From Paenibacillus sp. Soil766 (GTDB lineage: Bacteria > Bacillota > Bacilli > Paenibacillales > NBRC-103111): a DNA stretch of 64,000 bases. The notes under the pieces were generated by a model. That model was given only the letters and a program-made list of their open reading frames with translations. It did no database searches and was not told where the DNA came from. Numbering within the stretch: the stretch's first letter is position 1; every line of letters starts with the position of its first letter. The position numbers and the translations under genes were made by a program. Shown one piece after another: positions 17,812 through 25,325 of the stretch. Where the stretch lies: the NCBI RefSeq assembly GCF_001428105.1, contig NZ_LMSJ01000018.1:2501-66500 (forward strand), in the 5' to 3' direction.

Positions 17812-17863
17812 ATAAAGCGTTTTCTTTAGTGAGAGTATGGCATATATCTAGGGTTAATGTCAA
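17812..17863 (-). promoter_or_regulatory. SigA-type promoter with CcpA cre site for the importer/GDPD operon
   Basis: On the minus strand: -35 TTGACA (17858-17863), 18-nt spacer, -10 CATACT (17834-17839). The cre-like AAGAAAACGCTTTAT (17812-17826) covers roughly the start site to +15 and matches the CcpA consensus at 12 of 13 defined positions. A cre at this place normally gives catabolite repression by blocking transcription. The leader to the binding-protein start is ~190 nt, with a GC-rich imperfect repeat around 17735-17760 and no clear riboswitch. Confidence 0.7.
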
Positions 17864-17909
17864 CAAATTTATTATCACCTAGAAGCAACTTGTGTATTCT
17901 TAACCGGTT

Positions 17910-18671
17910 TTACAAAGCGTAGGTTTGATTCACACGGGACGCACCGCCGCTCAGTTGTACCCCCTTGGATTCCAATGAAATAATATGGCTGGATTTCAAA
18001 ATACGATCAATCGCTTGCAACAGCGCCTCCGAATAGCCGCTTTTCAAATGAAAACGAAGCTCCATCACCCCTTCCGATACGCCTGATATCTCCATTTGGC
18101 CTTCAGGCTTCATCTGCACATTAACGACCTGGATGCCTTGCTCGCCAAATTGAGATGCAATCGTACCCAAAACCCCTGGTTTATCGACGATCTTAATAAC
18201 CACCTCTTGCGTCCGCCGGTTCCGCATCATTAACTTTTCCCATTTATTCAGAACAAATAGGCTAAGTAAAACCATAATAGTCGCCAGCACAGCGCAGTAA
18301 TAGAAACCTGCTCCTACGCATAGACCAATGGCTGCAACGACCCAAACCGAAGCCGCCGTTGTAAGCCCGGATACCGTAGAACCCGTTCTCATAATCGTAC
18401 CTGCGCCTAGGAAGCCGATCCCGCTAATGACCTGCGCAGCCAGACGGGCAGGATCCATCCGCACGTTCGCTTCAGTAACGAACTCGGAGAAGCCGTAGAT
18501 GGATAACAGCATGATCGCTGTCGAGCCGATGCAAACCAAAATATGCGTCCGTAAGCCAGCCGCGTGGTTGCTCCACTCCCGCTCCAACCCAACGAGTCCA
18601 CCTAAGCATACAGCCATCAAAATGCGAATCGTCAAATCCAAATGAGTAATATGCCACACGCTAGCGGCCAT
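17910..18671 (-). CDS. MgtC/SapB-family membrane protein
   Basis: Start set at ATG 18669-18671, 8 nt after AAAGGAGG; a GTG three codons earlier abuts that site. About 253 residues. The N-terminal ~150 have five hydrophobic helices with the MgtC motif LGGLVGLEREW and GIGFLGAGTIMR. The C-terminal ~90 form an ACT-like domain (EVVIKIVDKPGVLGTIASQF). The family is linked to Mg2+ homeostasis and inhibition of F-type ATPase in some bacteria. It lies 24 nt after glpD, so it is probably cotranscribed; the reason for that pairing is not evident. Confidence 0.88.
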   Translation of the reverse strand: MAASVWHITHLDLTIRILMAVCLGGLVGLEREWSNHAAGLRTHILVCIGSTAIMLLSIYGFSEFVTEANVRMDPARLAAQVISGIGFLGAGTIMRTGSTVSGLTTAASVWVVAAIGLCVGAGFYYCAVLATIMVLLSLFVLNKWEKLMMRNRRTQEVVIKIVDKPGVLGTIASQFGEQGIQVVNVQMKPEGQMEISGVSEGVMELRFHLKSGYSEALLQAIDRILKSSHIISLESKGVQLSGGASRVNQTYAL

Positions 18672-18695
18672 ACTCTTCACCTCCTTTCAAGGTGC

Positions 18696-20366
18696 TTAAA
18701 TCGCATGATCATTCGCAGGAAACTCGTAAATCGATTGGAATAACGACTCGACCATAGCGATTTGCTTCTGCTTCAGATCCGCATTGTAGGATAGGGAGCT
18801 GCTTAACATTTGGAGGACGATATCGGCATACTTCTCCGCCTTCTCCAATTGAAAGTACGACCAGCCTGTATGAAGACGCAGAAAATCGGCTGCTGCGACT
18901 GTCATTTCTGCCTCCATCGCATAAAGTAACTGGGCATGGATGAACTGCAGCTCTTGATTAGGGGTTACTTGCTTCGCGATAGGGAGATATTCCAATATCT
19001 GCAACGCATTCGTGCCATAGGTATCGATCCACTCCTGCATCGTTGATCTGTCTACGCCCTGCGTCTTACCAATGCGAAGCATCTCCTGCTTCCAGTCTTG
19101 GAAGTTGGCACCGCGGTTCTCACCGCCGCTAATCGTGATAGCGTCTGTACTGCAGGCGGGGAATTTCCTGCCATCCCCACGTTCCAAATGCTGCGCGACT
19201 AGGTCGGTGACCTTTTCCGCCATTTTACGGAATCCGGTTAATTTACCTCCAGCAATCGTGATCAAACCACTGTCCGAAACGAAAATCTCATCTTTTCTGG
19301 ACAATTCGGAAGGTCCTTTGCCTTCTTCATAAATAAGTGGTCGTAGACCGGCCCAATGTGAACGAATGTCGTCAATTGTAAGTTTGACAGTCGGGAACAT
19401 CGCATTCACAGCCCGAATGATATAGTCACGATCCTCTTTCGTCGCTCGCGGGTTATCTATTGACTTCTCGAATGCCGTGTCCGTCGTTCCGATATACGTC
19501 GACTTCCCCCTAGGAATAACGAACACCATCCGACCATCCGGCGTATCGAAATAAGCTGCTTGTTTGACGGGAAGCTTCACGTAATCTACAACAAGATGGA
19601 CGCCTTTGGTCAGAAACAATCGTTTCCCCTTCAAAGAATTATCGATTTGACGCATCTTATCTACCCATGGCCCTGCTGCATTCACAATGTGCTTCGAATA
19701 GATTTGAAATGGTTGCCCGTTAATGCGATCAGTAACCTCGACCCCAACCGCCTTGCCATCACGATAAATAAAATCAGTGGCCTCGGAATAGTTTACAATT
19801 TGAGCACCACGTGCATAAGCCGTTTTCATAATATCAATCGTTAAGCGCGCATCGTCAGTCCGGTATTCGAAATAAAGCCCGCCACCTTTGAGCCCATCTT
19901 GTTTTAGCAAAGGCTCTTGACGGACAGTCTGACTGCGCCCTAGCATTTTTCTACGTTCTTTGCGCGCTACACCTGCGAGCCAATCATAAATGTACAGTCC
20001 GATCGAAGAGGCGAGGTAACCATACGTGCCCCCCTTATACACGGGAAGAAGCATAGGGGCCGGAATAACGAGATGCGGAGCATTTTTATACAAAATTGCC
20101 CGTTCTTTGCCAACCTCCTGCACGAGCTTCACGTCGCCTTGCTTCAAATAACGAAGCCCGCCGTGGATCAACTTCGTTGAACGGCTGCTAGTTCCGGAAC
20201 CGAAGTCGTTCTTCTCAATAAGGCCGATTCGCATACCTCGAGTGACCGCATCCAGAGCGATCCCCCCTCCGGTAATCCCACCTCCGATGACTAGTACGTC
20301 CAATTCCTGCTGTGCCATGCTTCTTAGAATCTCGATACGGCTCTGTGCCGAAAACGTCGGTCTCAT
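18696..20366 (-). CDS. glpD: Aerobic glycerol-3-phosphate dehydrogenase
   Basis: 556 residues with an FAD-binding Rossmann start (VLVIGGGITGGGIALDAVTRG), then GSGTSSRSTKLIHGGLRYL and the C-terminal DAO_C helical domain. This length and these motifs match bacterial GlpD, which oxidises glycerol-3-phosphate to dihydroxyacetone phosphate and passes electrons to menaquinone at the membrane. It takes the product of the two GDPDs nearby. The start is an ATG behind a G-rich ribosome-binding site. A terminator-like leader directly precedes it and glpP lies upstream, so GlpP antitermination is expected. Confidence 0.95.
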   Translation of the reverse strand: MRPTFSAQSRIEILRSMAQQELDVLVIGGGITGGGIALDAVTRGMRIGLIEKNDFGSGTSSRSTKLIHGGLRYLKQGDVKLVQEVGKERAILYKNAPHLVIPAPMLLPVYKGGTYGYLASSIGLYIYDWLAGVARKERRKMLGRSQTVRQEPLLKQDGLKGGGLYFEYRTDDARLTIDIMKTAYARGAQIVNYSEATDFIYRDGKAVGVEVTDRINGQPFQIYSKHIVNAAGPWVDKMRQIDNSLKGKRLFLTKGVHLVVDYVKLPVKQAAYFDTPDGRMVFVIPRGKSTYIGTTDTAFEKSIDNPRATKEDRDYIIRAVNAMFPTVKLTIDDIRSHWAGLRPLIYEEGKGPSELSRKDEIFVSDSGLITIAGGKLTGFRKMAEKVTDLVAQHLERGDGRKFPACSTDAITISGGENRGANFQDWKQEMLRIGKTQGVDRSTMQEWIDTYGTNALQILEYLPIAKQVTPNQELQFIHAQLLYAMEAEMTVAAADFLRLHTGWSYFQLEKAEKYADIVLQMLSSSLSYNADLKQKQIAMVESLFQSIYEFPANDHAI

Positions 20367-20384
20367 CGTCCTTCTCCCCCGAAT

Positions 20385-20458
20385 ATAAAAAACCCTCCAT
20401 AGAAAAGAATGCGAACGTAAAGTCTCGCACCTTTTCCAAAGAGGGTTCTCCTAGTCTC
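20385..20458 (-). promoter_or_regulatory. glpD leader: probable GlpP-responsive terminator/antiterminator
   Basis: Minus-strand RNA carries GAGACTAGGAGAA (20446-20458) and, starting from its end, a long hairpin: outer stem AACCCTC/GAGGGTT, inner stems AAAAG/CTTTT and GCGA/TCGC (20391-20447). A run of T (20386-20391) follows, then the glpD ribosome-binding site. The same 13-nt motif with one change precedes the hairpin upstream of the HAD-glpP unit. In Bacillus, GlpP with glycerol-3-phosphate prevents termination in the glpD leader. That the shared motif is the binding site is inference. Confidence 0.75.
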
Positions 20459-20483
20459 TCCTGCTTGGAATTAGTATTCTATG

Positions 20484-21053
20484 TTACTCCCATAATGCTG
20501 ATGAACCTGCAGATACGGCAAGTGCACCGGCTTCTAATGCGTCTTCAATCTCCTTAAGATTACCAACCAAACCACCAGCAATAATAGGAAGTGTCGTCAT
20601 ATCTGTCATTTCGCGAATAATGCGAGGCATAATGCCTGGCATCACTTCAATCGCATCAGGACCGCTCTGCTCCGCTGCCTTAATTCCTCTGAGGACCGCG
20701 CTTCGATCAATCAGAAAAATACGCTGAATGGCCATGAGCCCCGCTTCCTTCGCACTGCGAATCAAGTGGCTCTTCGTCGAAATAACACCTGTCGGCTTGA
20801 TGACCTGTGCGGCATAGGCAACACCGCTCTTGTCCGAGGCGATGCCTTCAATAAAATCCATGTGAATAAACACATGCTTGCCTGCTTCTTTGAGCCGATC
20901 TACCATTTCCTTCAATGTAAAGATGGATCCGAAAAGCAAAAACACAATGTTCGCCGGACTCTGAATGGCCAGCTCGATATCTTCTACCTTCTGTACAGCT
21001 GCGATGGTTTGATGTTCAACTAGATCAACAATCGGATACACACTTGATTCCAC
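20484..21053 (-). CDS. glpP: Glycerol-3-phosphate-responsive antiterminator GlpP
   Basis: 189 residues in a TIM-barrel-like fold. Family motifs: HVFIHMDFIEGIASDKSGV, GVISTKSHLI, AIQRIFLIDRSAV, and DAIEVMPGIMPRII, then IIAGGLV. GlpP binds glycerol-3-phosphate and leader RNA to let transcription pass the glp terminators. The first GTG (21051-21053) sits right against GAAGG. A second GTG four codons later has 6-nt spacing and may be the real start. Placed between the HAD phosphatase and glpD, and both have matching leader elements, so the regulator probably controls its own operon. Confidence 0.92.
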   Translation of the reverse strand: MESSVYPIVDLVEHQTIAAVQKVEDIELAIQSPANIVFLLFGSIFTLKEMVDRLKEAGKHVFIHMDFIEGIASDKSGVAYAAQVIKPTGVISTKSHLIRSAKEAGLMAIQRIFLIDRSAVLRGIKAAEQSGPDAIEVMPGIMPRIIREMTDMTTLPIIAGGLVGNLKEIEDALEAGALAVSAGSSALWE

Positions 21054-21087
21054 CCTTCGTCGATGTTAGAACATTATACCACGATTA

Positions 21088-21861
21088 TCATAAATGAATG
21101 ACTTCTTTGATACTTGAAATAATATGCAGAGGACGATTCGGCGAACTATCCGCCATTTCCTTCGTCGCAACACCCGTCAGCACCAGAACGGATTTCATGC
21201 CAGCGTCATTGGCCATTTTGATATCAGTCTCCAGCCGATCTCCGATCATAAAGCACTCTTCGAACGGTAAACCCAAATGGGCTGCTGCTGCCTCGGCAGC
21301 AATTAAAGACGGTTTGCCAACGACCAAATCAATCGCCTTGCCCGTCGCCACTTCCAACGCTGCAATAAACGTACCCGTGTCCGGAATCTGACCTCCATCT
21401 AGTGGGCAGGTCGCATCTGGATTAGATGCAATAATAATCGAACCTCTGATCGCTGCCTGATACACGCTATTCAGTTTGTCATAGGTGAATTGGCGATCCC
21501 ACGAAAGCACCACATAGTGGGCTTGCTCGCTATCCTGTGTAAGCGGGATACCGTTTTCCTCTAGTTCCTCTACAATCGGTTCCTCGCCAATAACGAAAAC
21601 TAACTCACCTGGCTGGAGACGTTGATTCAAGTATTGAGCAACGATTTGCGATGAATTCAACACATCTTCGATCGTTACGGGAATGCCCATTTTAGATAAC
21701 TTTTCCACATAAGATTGACGGGTTGCAATTGGTTTATTCGACAAAAATACGACTTTGTCTCCTCGTGAACGCAATGCTTGTATCGCATCAGCCGCCCCTT
21801 CAATTGCTCGATCCCCAAGGTATACTGTACCATCCAAATCAAACACGTAGCCTTTTGCCAT
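21088..21861 (-). CDS. HAD-IIA family phosphatase (NagD/AraL type)
   Basis: Start set at ATG 21859-21861 (MAKGYVFDLDGTVYLG), behind AGAAGGTGGG. About 257 residues. Motif I DLDGT has the nucleophile Asp, motif II is FLSNKP, a C2b-type cap follows, then VVGKPS (Lys) and motif IV GDRLETDI. This subfamily dephosphorylates small sugar or polyol phosphates. Next to glpP and glpD, a glycerol-phosphate or other overflow phosphate is a plausible substrate, but specificity cannot be read. First gene of the HAD-glpP-glpD-mgtC unit. Confidence 0.88.
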   Translation of the reverse strand: MAKGYVFDLDGTVYLGDRAIEGAADAIQALRSRGDKVVFLSNKPIATRQSYVEKLSKMGIPVTIEDVLNSSQIVAQYLNQRLQPGELVFVIGEEPIVEELEENGIPLTQDSEQAHYVVLSWDRQFTYDKLNSVYQAAIRGSIIIASNPDATCPLDGGQIPDTGTFIAALEVATGKAIDLVVGKPSLIAAEAAAAHLGLPFEECFMIGDRLETDIKMANDAGMKSVLVLTGVATKEMADSSPNRPLHIISSIKEVIHL

Positions 21862-21910
21862 ATTGGTCCCACCTTCTAGTAAGAAATCATCAATATCCAA
21901 TTAGGAACGC

Positions 21911-21991
21911 AAAAAAGACCTTATCCATGTAAACATATTCCGCCAATTGTATGGCAGAATATGATTACGGATAAGGTCTTCTCCTAGACTC
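21911..21991 (-). promoter_or_regulatory. Leader terminator/antiterminator upstream of the HAD-glpP unit
   Basis: Minus-strand RNA carries GAGTCTAGGAGAA (21979-21991), then a hairpin with a 12-bp outer stem (21969-21980 with 21915-21926) and an inner CATATTC/GAATATG stem. A T-run (21911-21916) ends it ~50 nt before the HAD start. The motif differs from that in the glpD leader by one base, and both overlap the first arm of a terminator. Fits GlpP antitermination of its own operon. Confidence 0.7.
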
Positions 21992-22024
21992 GCGCCCAAC
22001 CGTATATTCATACTTTGTACGTTT

Positions 22025-22054
22025 ACTATAAAGCGTTTTCACTCTTGTTGTCAA
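22025..22054 (-). promoter_or_regulatory. Promoter with cre site for the HAD-glpP-glpD unit
   Basis: -35 TTGACA (22049-22054), 18-nt spacer, -10 TATAGT (22025-22030) on the minus strand. The cre-like GTGAAAACGCTTTAT (22028-22042) overlaps the spacer and -10, matching CcpA consensus at 12 of 13 defined positions. This position should allow direct repression by CcpA. Confidence 0.75.
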
Positions 22055-22101
22055 TCATCTTTTTAAGACCGCAAATTAAAGCGCATTGAAACAGCGAAAA
22101 C

Positions 22102-22947
22102 TCACAATTTCTTCGACAGTTTGGCGTAGGACGAAGGCGTCATTCCCGTGATCTTCTTGAACACCCGACTGAAGTAAAACTCATCTTCGTAACCGACCAA
22201 CTTGGAAATGTACGTCAACGTCAATCCAGAACACGCGAGCAATTCCTTCGCTTTCGTCACTCGCAGTCGAATGATGAAGTCTTTGGGCGAGAGACCGGTT
22301 AGTCGCTTGAACTGTCTGGAATAATAACCCTCGCTAAGTCCGGCCATCTTAGCCAACTGCTCCACTGTCAAAGGCGATGGGTAATGATCCGCGATGTATT
22401 GGCAGGTGAACCCAATCGCAGAATCTGCATCGCTGCTGTATTGTTGGTCGTAGATTTGATTAATCAAGGAAAGCCACAGTTCGCGAAATGCCAAATTACA
22501 GCGATACTGCGAAATCGGGTCATAGCCCTTCCATTGTTGAAACACCATATCGAAACATCTTCGGATCTCGGCCGGCCGAACCGTCGTCAATCTGCCTCGC
22601 ATAGGCGCAAGCCAGTCAGTTGCGGGTTCGATTATCCAATCTTGCTTCTCTTTGTAACACAGGTGGTAATCAAATCGAATATGGTAAATCTCAACATCTT
22701 CTTCATCCGAGATCCACCATTCGAACGTCGTTTCTGGAACGAACAGCATCACAGAGCCCGCTTCCAATTCATACTTGACGTTGTTCATCACATAGCAGCC
22801 TGTACCTCTCACAATGTAATGAATGGAATGGATATTATGAATGTACGGCGATTGATAGGTGCCCGCTGGGAGTATCGTATTGCCGGCAAATGCGATCGAA
22901 AACATCGATTTATGGAAATGATCCGCTAGTTGGGTCGCGTTTAACAC
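22102..22947 (-). CDS. AraC-family transcriptional regulator with N-terminal cupin
   Basis: 281 residues. Residues ~15-100 are a cupin-like sensor (LPAGTYQSPYIHNIHSIHYIVRGTG). Residues ~180-280 carry two HTH motifs of AraC type (LTVEQLAKMAGLSEGYYSRQFKRLTGLSP and YISKLVGYEDEFYFSRVFKKITGMTP). Such proteins sense sugars or related metabolites and activate neighbouring genes. It lies 34 nt downstream of the PhyH-type gene on the same strand, so the two are probably cotranscribed and the regulator may control that gene. Confidence 0.88.
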   Translation of the reverse strand: MLNATQLADHFHKSMFSIAFAGNTILPAGTYQSPYIHNIHSIHYIVRGTGCYVMNNVKYELEAGSVMLFVPETTFEWWISDEEDVEIYHIRFDYHLCYKEKQDWIIEPATDWLAPMRGRLTTVRPAEIRRCFDMVFQQWKGYDPISQYRCNLAFRELWLSLINQIYDQQYSSDADSAIGFTCQYIADHYPSPLTVEQLAKMAGLSEGYYSRQFKRLTGLSPKDFIIRLRVTKAKELLACSGLTLTYISKLVGYEDEFYFSRVFKKITGMTPSSYAKLSKKL

Positions 22948-22981
22948 AGCATACTCCCTCCTTGCTAATAAGGAACCGTGC

Positions 22982-23674
22982 CTAGATCACAGGCCGCAGG
23001 ACAACGTGCTGTTTCCCACGCCCGAGCGGCACCGTTGCCTCTTGATACGATACAATGAACGCACGTCTCACATGATCCGTTTCATTCCCTCTGGAAGAAT
23101 GCCAAATGAGCGCGTTGAATAGTAAAATAGAACCGGCCTTCATTGGCACTGGTTCAGCCTTGGATAAGTCTACCTGCTCCTCATCCAATGCCTTCCGGCA
23201 CGTACCGTTATCCTGTACTATATATGATTGCAGCCCTTGCTTATGACTGCCTGGAACGATCCATAGGCACCCGTTTCGCTCGTCCGTATCCTGCAGCGGT
23301 ACCCAAATCGACATCCGAGTGTCGCTGTTCACAACCTCCGTGTAGTAGGCATCGTCCTGATGCCAGTGACATACCGACGGACTGTGCGGCAGCTTAGTCA
23401 ATAACTTGGAGGAGAAGATCGCGATACCCGGTTTCACAATATCTTCGATCAAGGTCAGAATACGTTCGTCATGGGCAAAATGTTTCGTCGTTTCTGTCAG
23501 CATCGCTAATTGGTACGTGAATCCTTCATGCTCGCCTGATGATTGGGGAGGTGCTTCACACCCATCGAGCTCTTCGTTCATCCCACTTAATTCTTCCTTC
23601 TGAAAAAGATCAGTAACCACCACATAACCAAACTCATCGTAATGTTTTTTCTCTTCTATCGTCAATTTCCTCAC
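22982..23674 (-). CDS. Phytanoyl-CoA dioxygenase (PhyH)-family protein
   Basis: Start set at GTG 23672-23674, 8 nt after AAAGGGAG; the longer frame adds 14 residues without a ribosome-binding site. About 230 residues in a double-stranded beta-helix. The Fe(II) facial triad is visible as HWHQDDAYYTE (His, Asp) and the distal His in ALIWHSSRGNETDHVRRAF, whose Arg should hold 2-oxoglutarate. It probably hydroxylates a small metabolite. Substrate unknown. Paired with an AraC regulator. Confidence 0.85.
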   Translation of the reverse strand: MRKLTIEEKKHYDEFGYVVVTDLFQKEELSGMNEELDGCEAPPQSSGEHEGFTYQLAMLTETTKHFAHDERILTLIEDIVKPGIAIFSSKLLTKLPHSPSVCHWHQDDAYYTEVVNSDTRMSIWVPLQDTDERNGCLWIVPGSHKQGLQSYIVQDNGTCRKALDEEQVDLSKAEPVPMKAGSILLFNALIWHSSRGNETDHVRRAFIVSYQEATVPLGRGKQHVVLRPVI

Positions 23675-23816
23675 ATATCTCACTCCCTTTGTAAGTGCTT
23701 GGTAGTATTGTAGCACTTGGCTTTTCTAGCCTACCATGGAGAAAACCGATATGAGATCTGGACAAATCTGATGTTCGTTGAGGGTGGCGAAGAAGACCCC
23801 GCGGGTGAAAGCATGC

Positions 23817-24473
23817 TTACAGCGTCATTGCCTGTCCGTACCGAGCTAGGAAGGCTTCCTTCTCTTTGAAATCCGGCATTATGCTGCCAACTCGTCTCCA
23901 GAAGGAGCGATCATGATTCATATGCAGGAGGTGGCAAAGTTCGTGAACGATGACGTAATCAATTACTTCAACGGGTGCCATGGCAAGGCGATAGTTGAAC
24001 GTTAGCTTTTTGTCCGAGCTGCAACTCCCCCATTTCGTTCTCGACTCATCGATCTCAATCGTCTTGGGTTTGACTTTCAATTGCGTTTGATAGATTTTGA
24101 TTCGCTGCGCTACGATCTTCTTGCAGCTCGCGAAATAGAACTTCTTCAGGTTGATTTTCAACTCATCCTGCGAGAGACCATTCGTTTCGATTAACTCGTG
24201 GAGGAAATAGTATTTCCCGAGATGAAGGAACTTGCCTTCGTCTTCATATTCCCTGACCTTGGGAATCGGCTGCCTCGCTTTGGTGATGGCGTTTAGCTTG
24301 TCTAGGATAGACTTGCTGTGTTGTTGCACAGCGTGTATGATTTGCTCCTGACTGATGTCGTTGGGAGCTTTGACCGTGATGAAGCCACTATCATCGATGT
24401 GGATATGGAGTTTCTTACGGATGGCATATTGGACGTTGACGTCTATGGTTATGTTATCGAGTTCGATTTTCAT
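23817..24473 (-). CDS. YgjP-like (WSS/SprT-type) M48 metallopeptidase
   Basis: 218 residues. The C-terminal half has the zinc motif VIVHELCHLLHMNHDRSFW, i.e. HExxH with a third His, preceded by RTKWGSCSSDKKLTFNYRL, both diagnostic of the YgjP family. Cytoplasmic. Function in bacteria is poorly known. Its ATG overlaps the stop of the upstream alpha/beta hydrolase (24470-24473), so they are coupled. Confidence 0.88.
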   Translation of the reverse strand: MKIELDNITIDVNVQYAIRKKLHIHIDDSGFITVKAPNDISQEQIIHAVQQHSKSILDKLNAITKARQPIPKVREYEDEGKFLHLGKYYFLHELIETNGLSQDELKINLKKFYFASCKKIVAQRIKIYQTQLKVKPKTIEIDESRTKWGSCSSDKKLTFNYRLAMAPVEVIDYVIVHELCHLLHMNHDRSFWRRVGSIMPDFKEKEAFLARYGQAMTL

Positions 24474-25177
24474 GATTTATCTTTGGTCTTAATAAATTCC
24501 ATGATGTGCGCAACGGTTTCCTGTTGCTGTTGTTCCCTTGAGATCGTCGCTGTTCCATCCCCTTTTTGGGGACCGTAATTACCAAATTGACCATGGTTCC
24601 CACCTTCGATAACGAACACATTTTCTTTGTAGGTTATCTTCGATTTGTCCAGTACACCATCAAGTGAGCCATACACCGTTAGCGCATTTTCTGGCAGAAT
24701 GTCACCATAAATATAGGCGCCGAGCAGGATAAGCCCCTTAATCTGATTAGGGTGCTTAGAAGCGTAATTACTTGCCATTGCTCCGCCTAGTGAATGTCCG
24801 CCGATATACCAGTTTTTGATTTCGGGTAGTTTTCCAAACGCGTTATCCGCAGCATTGCTATTCAAAAACGCAAGATTAAAAGGCATATCAACAAGCACAC
24901 AGGTTATGCCGTTTTGACGTAATTTTTCAAGCATAGGTAAATAAGCAATATGCTCGACCTTCCCACCAGGATAGAAAATGAAACCTGTCTCGCTTGGCGT
25001 TGAAGGCGACAGAATTGTAAGCTTTCCATCTGTTTTTATTGTCTTTTCATTGACCAAGGCATCCTTGGACACATCAACCGCATGATAATAATTAGATGCA
25101 TAAATTAAAAATGCCGCTGCGAGTAAAAGAACGAAGGAAAGAAGTGAAATCAACGTGATTTTGAGCCATTTTTTCAT
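24470..25177 (-). CDS. Alpha/beta-hydrolase, membrane-anchored or secreted
   Basis: 235 residues. An N-terminal hydrophobic segment (~7-27) acts as signal anchor. The alpha/beta fold follows: nucleophile elbow GGHSLGGAMAS with Ser, oxyanion region GFIFYPGGKVEH, an Asp candidate in YGSLDGVLD, and the catalytic His in VIEGGNHGQFGNYG. Resembles the YdeN/dienelactone-type hydrolases that Firmicutes attach to the membrane. Substrate unknown. Operon with the metallopeptidase downstream. Confidence 0.88.
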   Translation of the reverse strand: MKKWLKITLISLLSFVLLLAAAFLIYASNYYHAVDVSKDALVNEKTIKTDGKLTILSPSTPSETGFIFYPGGKVEHIAYLPMLEKLRQNGITCVLVDMPFNLAFLNSNAADNAFGKLPEIKNWYIGGHSLGGAMASNYASKHPNQIKGLILLGAYIYGDILPENALTVYGSLDGVLDKSKITYKENVFVIEGGNHGQFGNYGPQKGDGTATISREQQQQETVAHIMEFIKTKDKS

Positions 25178-25264
25178 GTGCGGCCCTCCGTATATTGGTT
25201 GTCTTAATGATGCTATCTTACATTGTTGTATTCAATTGTACAAATTCGCAATAGCAACAGAATG

Positions 25265-25305
25265 CAAACAAAAGCACACTTGGATAACAAGTGTGCTTTT
25301 GTTTG
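25265..25305. terminator. Strong terminator hairpin (18-bp stem)
   Basis: A perfect 18-bp inverted repeat (core AAAGCACACTTG / CAAGTGTGCTTT) with a 5-nt loop. The stem itself ends in T-rich sequence in both directions. It lies after the stop of the DUF4353 gene on the minus strand. Confidence 0.8.
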
Positions 25306-25325
25306 TTTTATTCCTATTTATTGGA

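Noticed and set aside
22384..22929. 181-codon plus-strand frame opposite the AraC-type gene
   Set aside because: Antisense shadow of a clear AraC-family gene; no ribosome-binding site and no recognisable domain.
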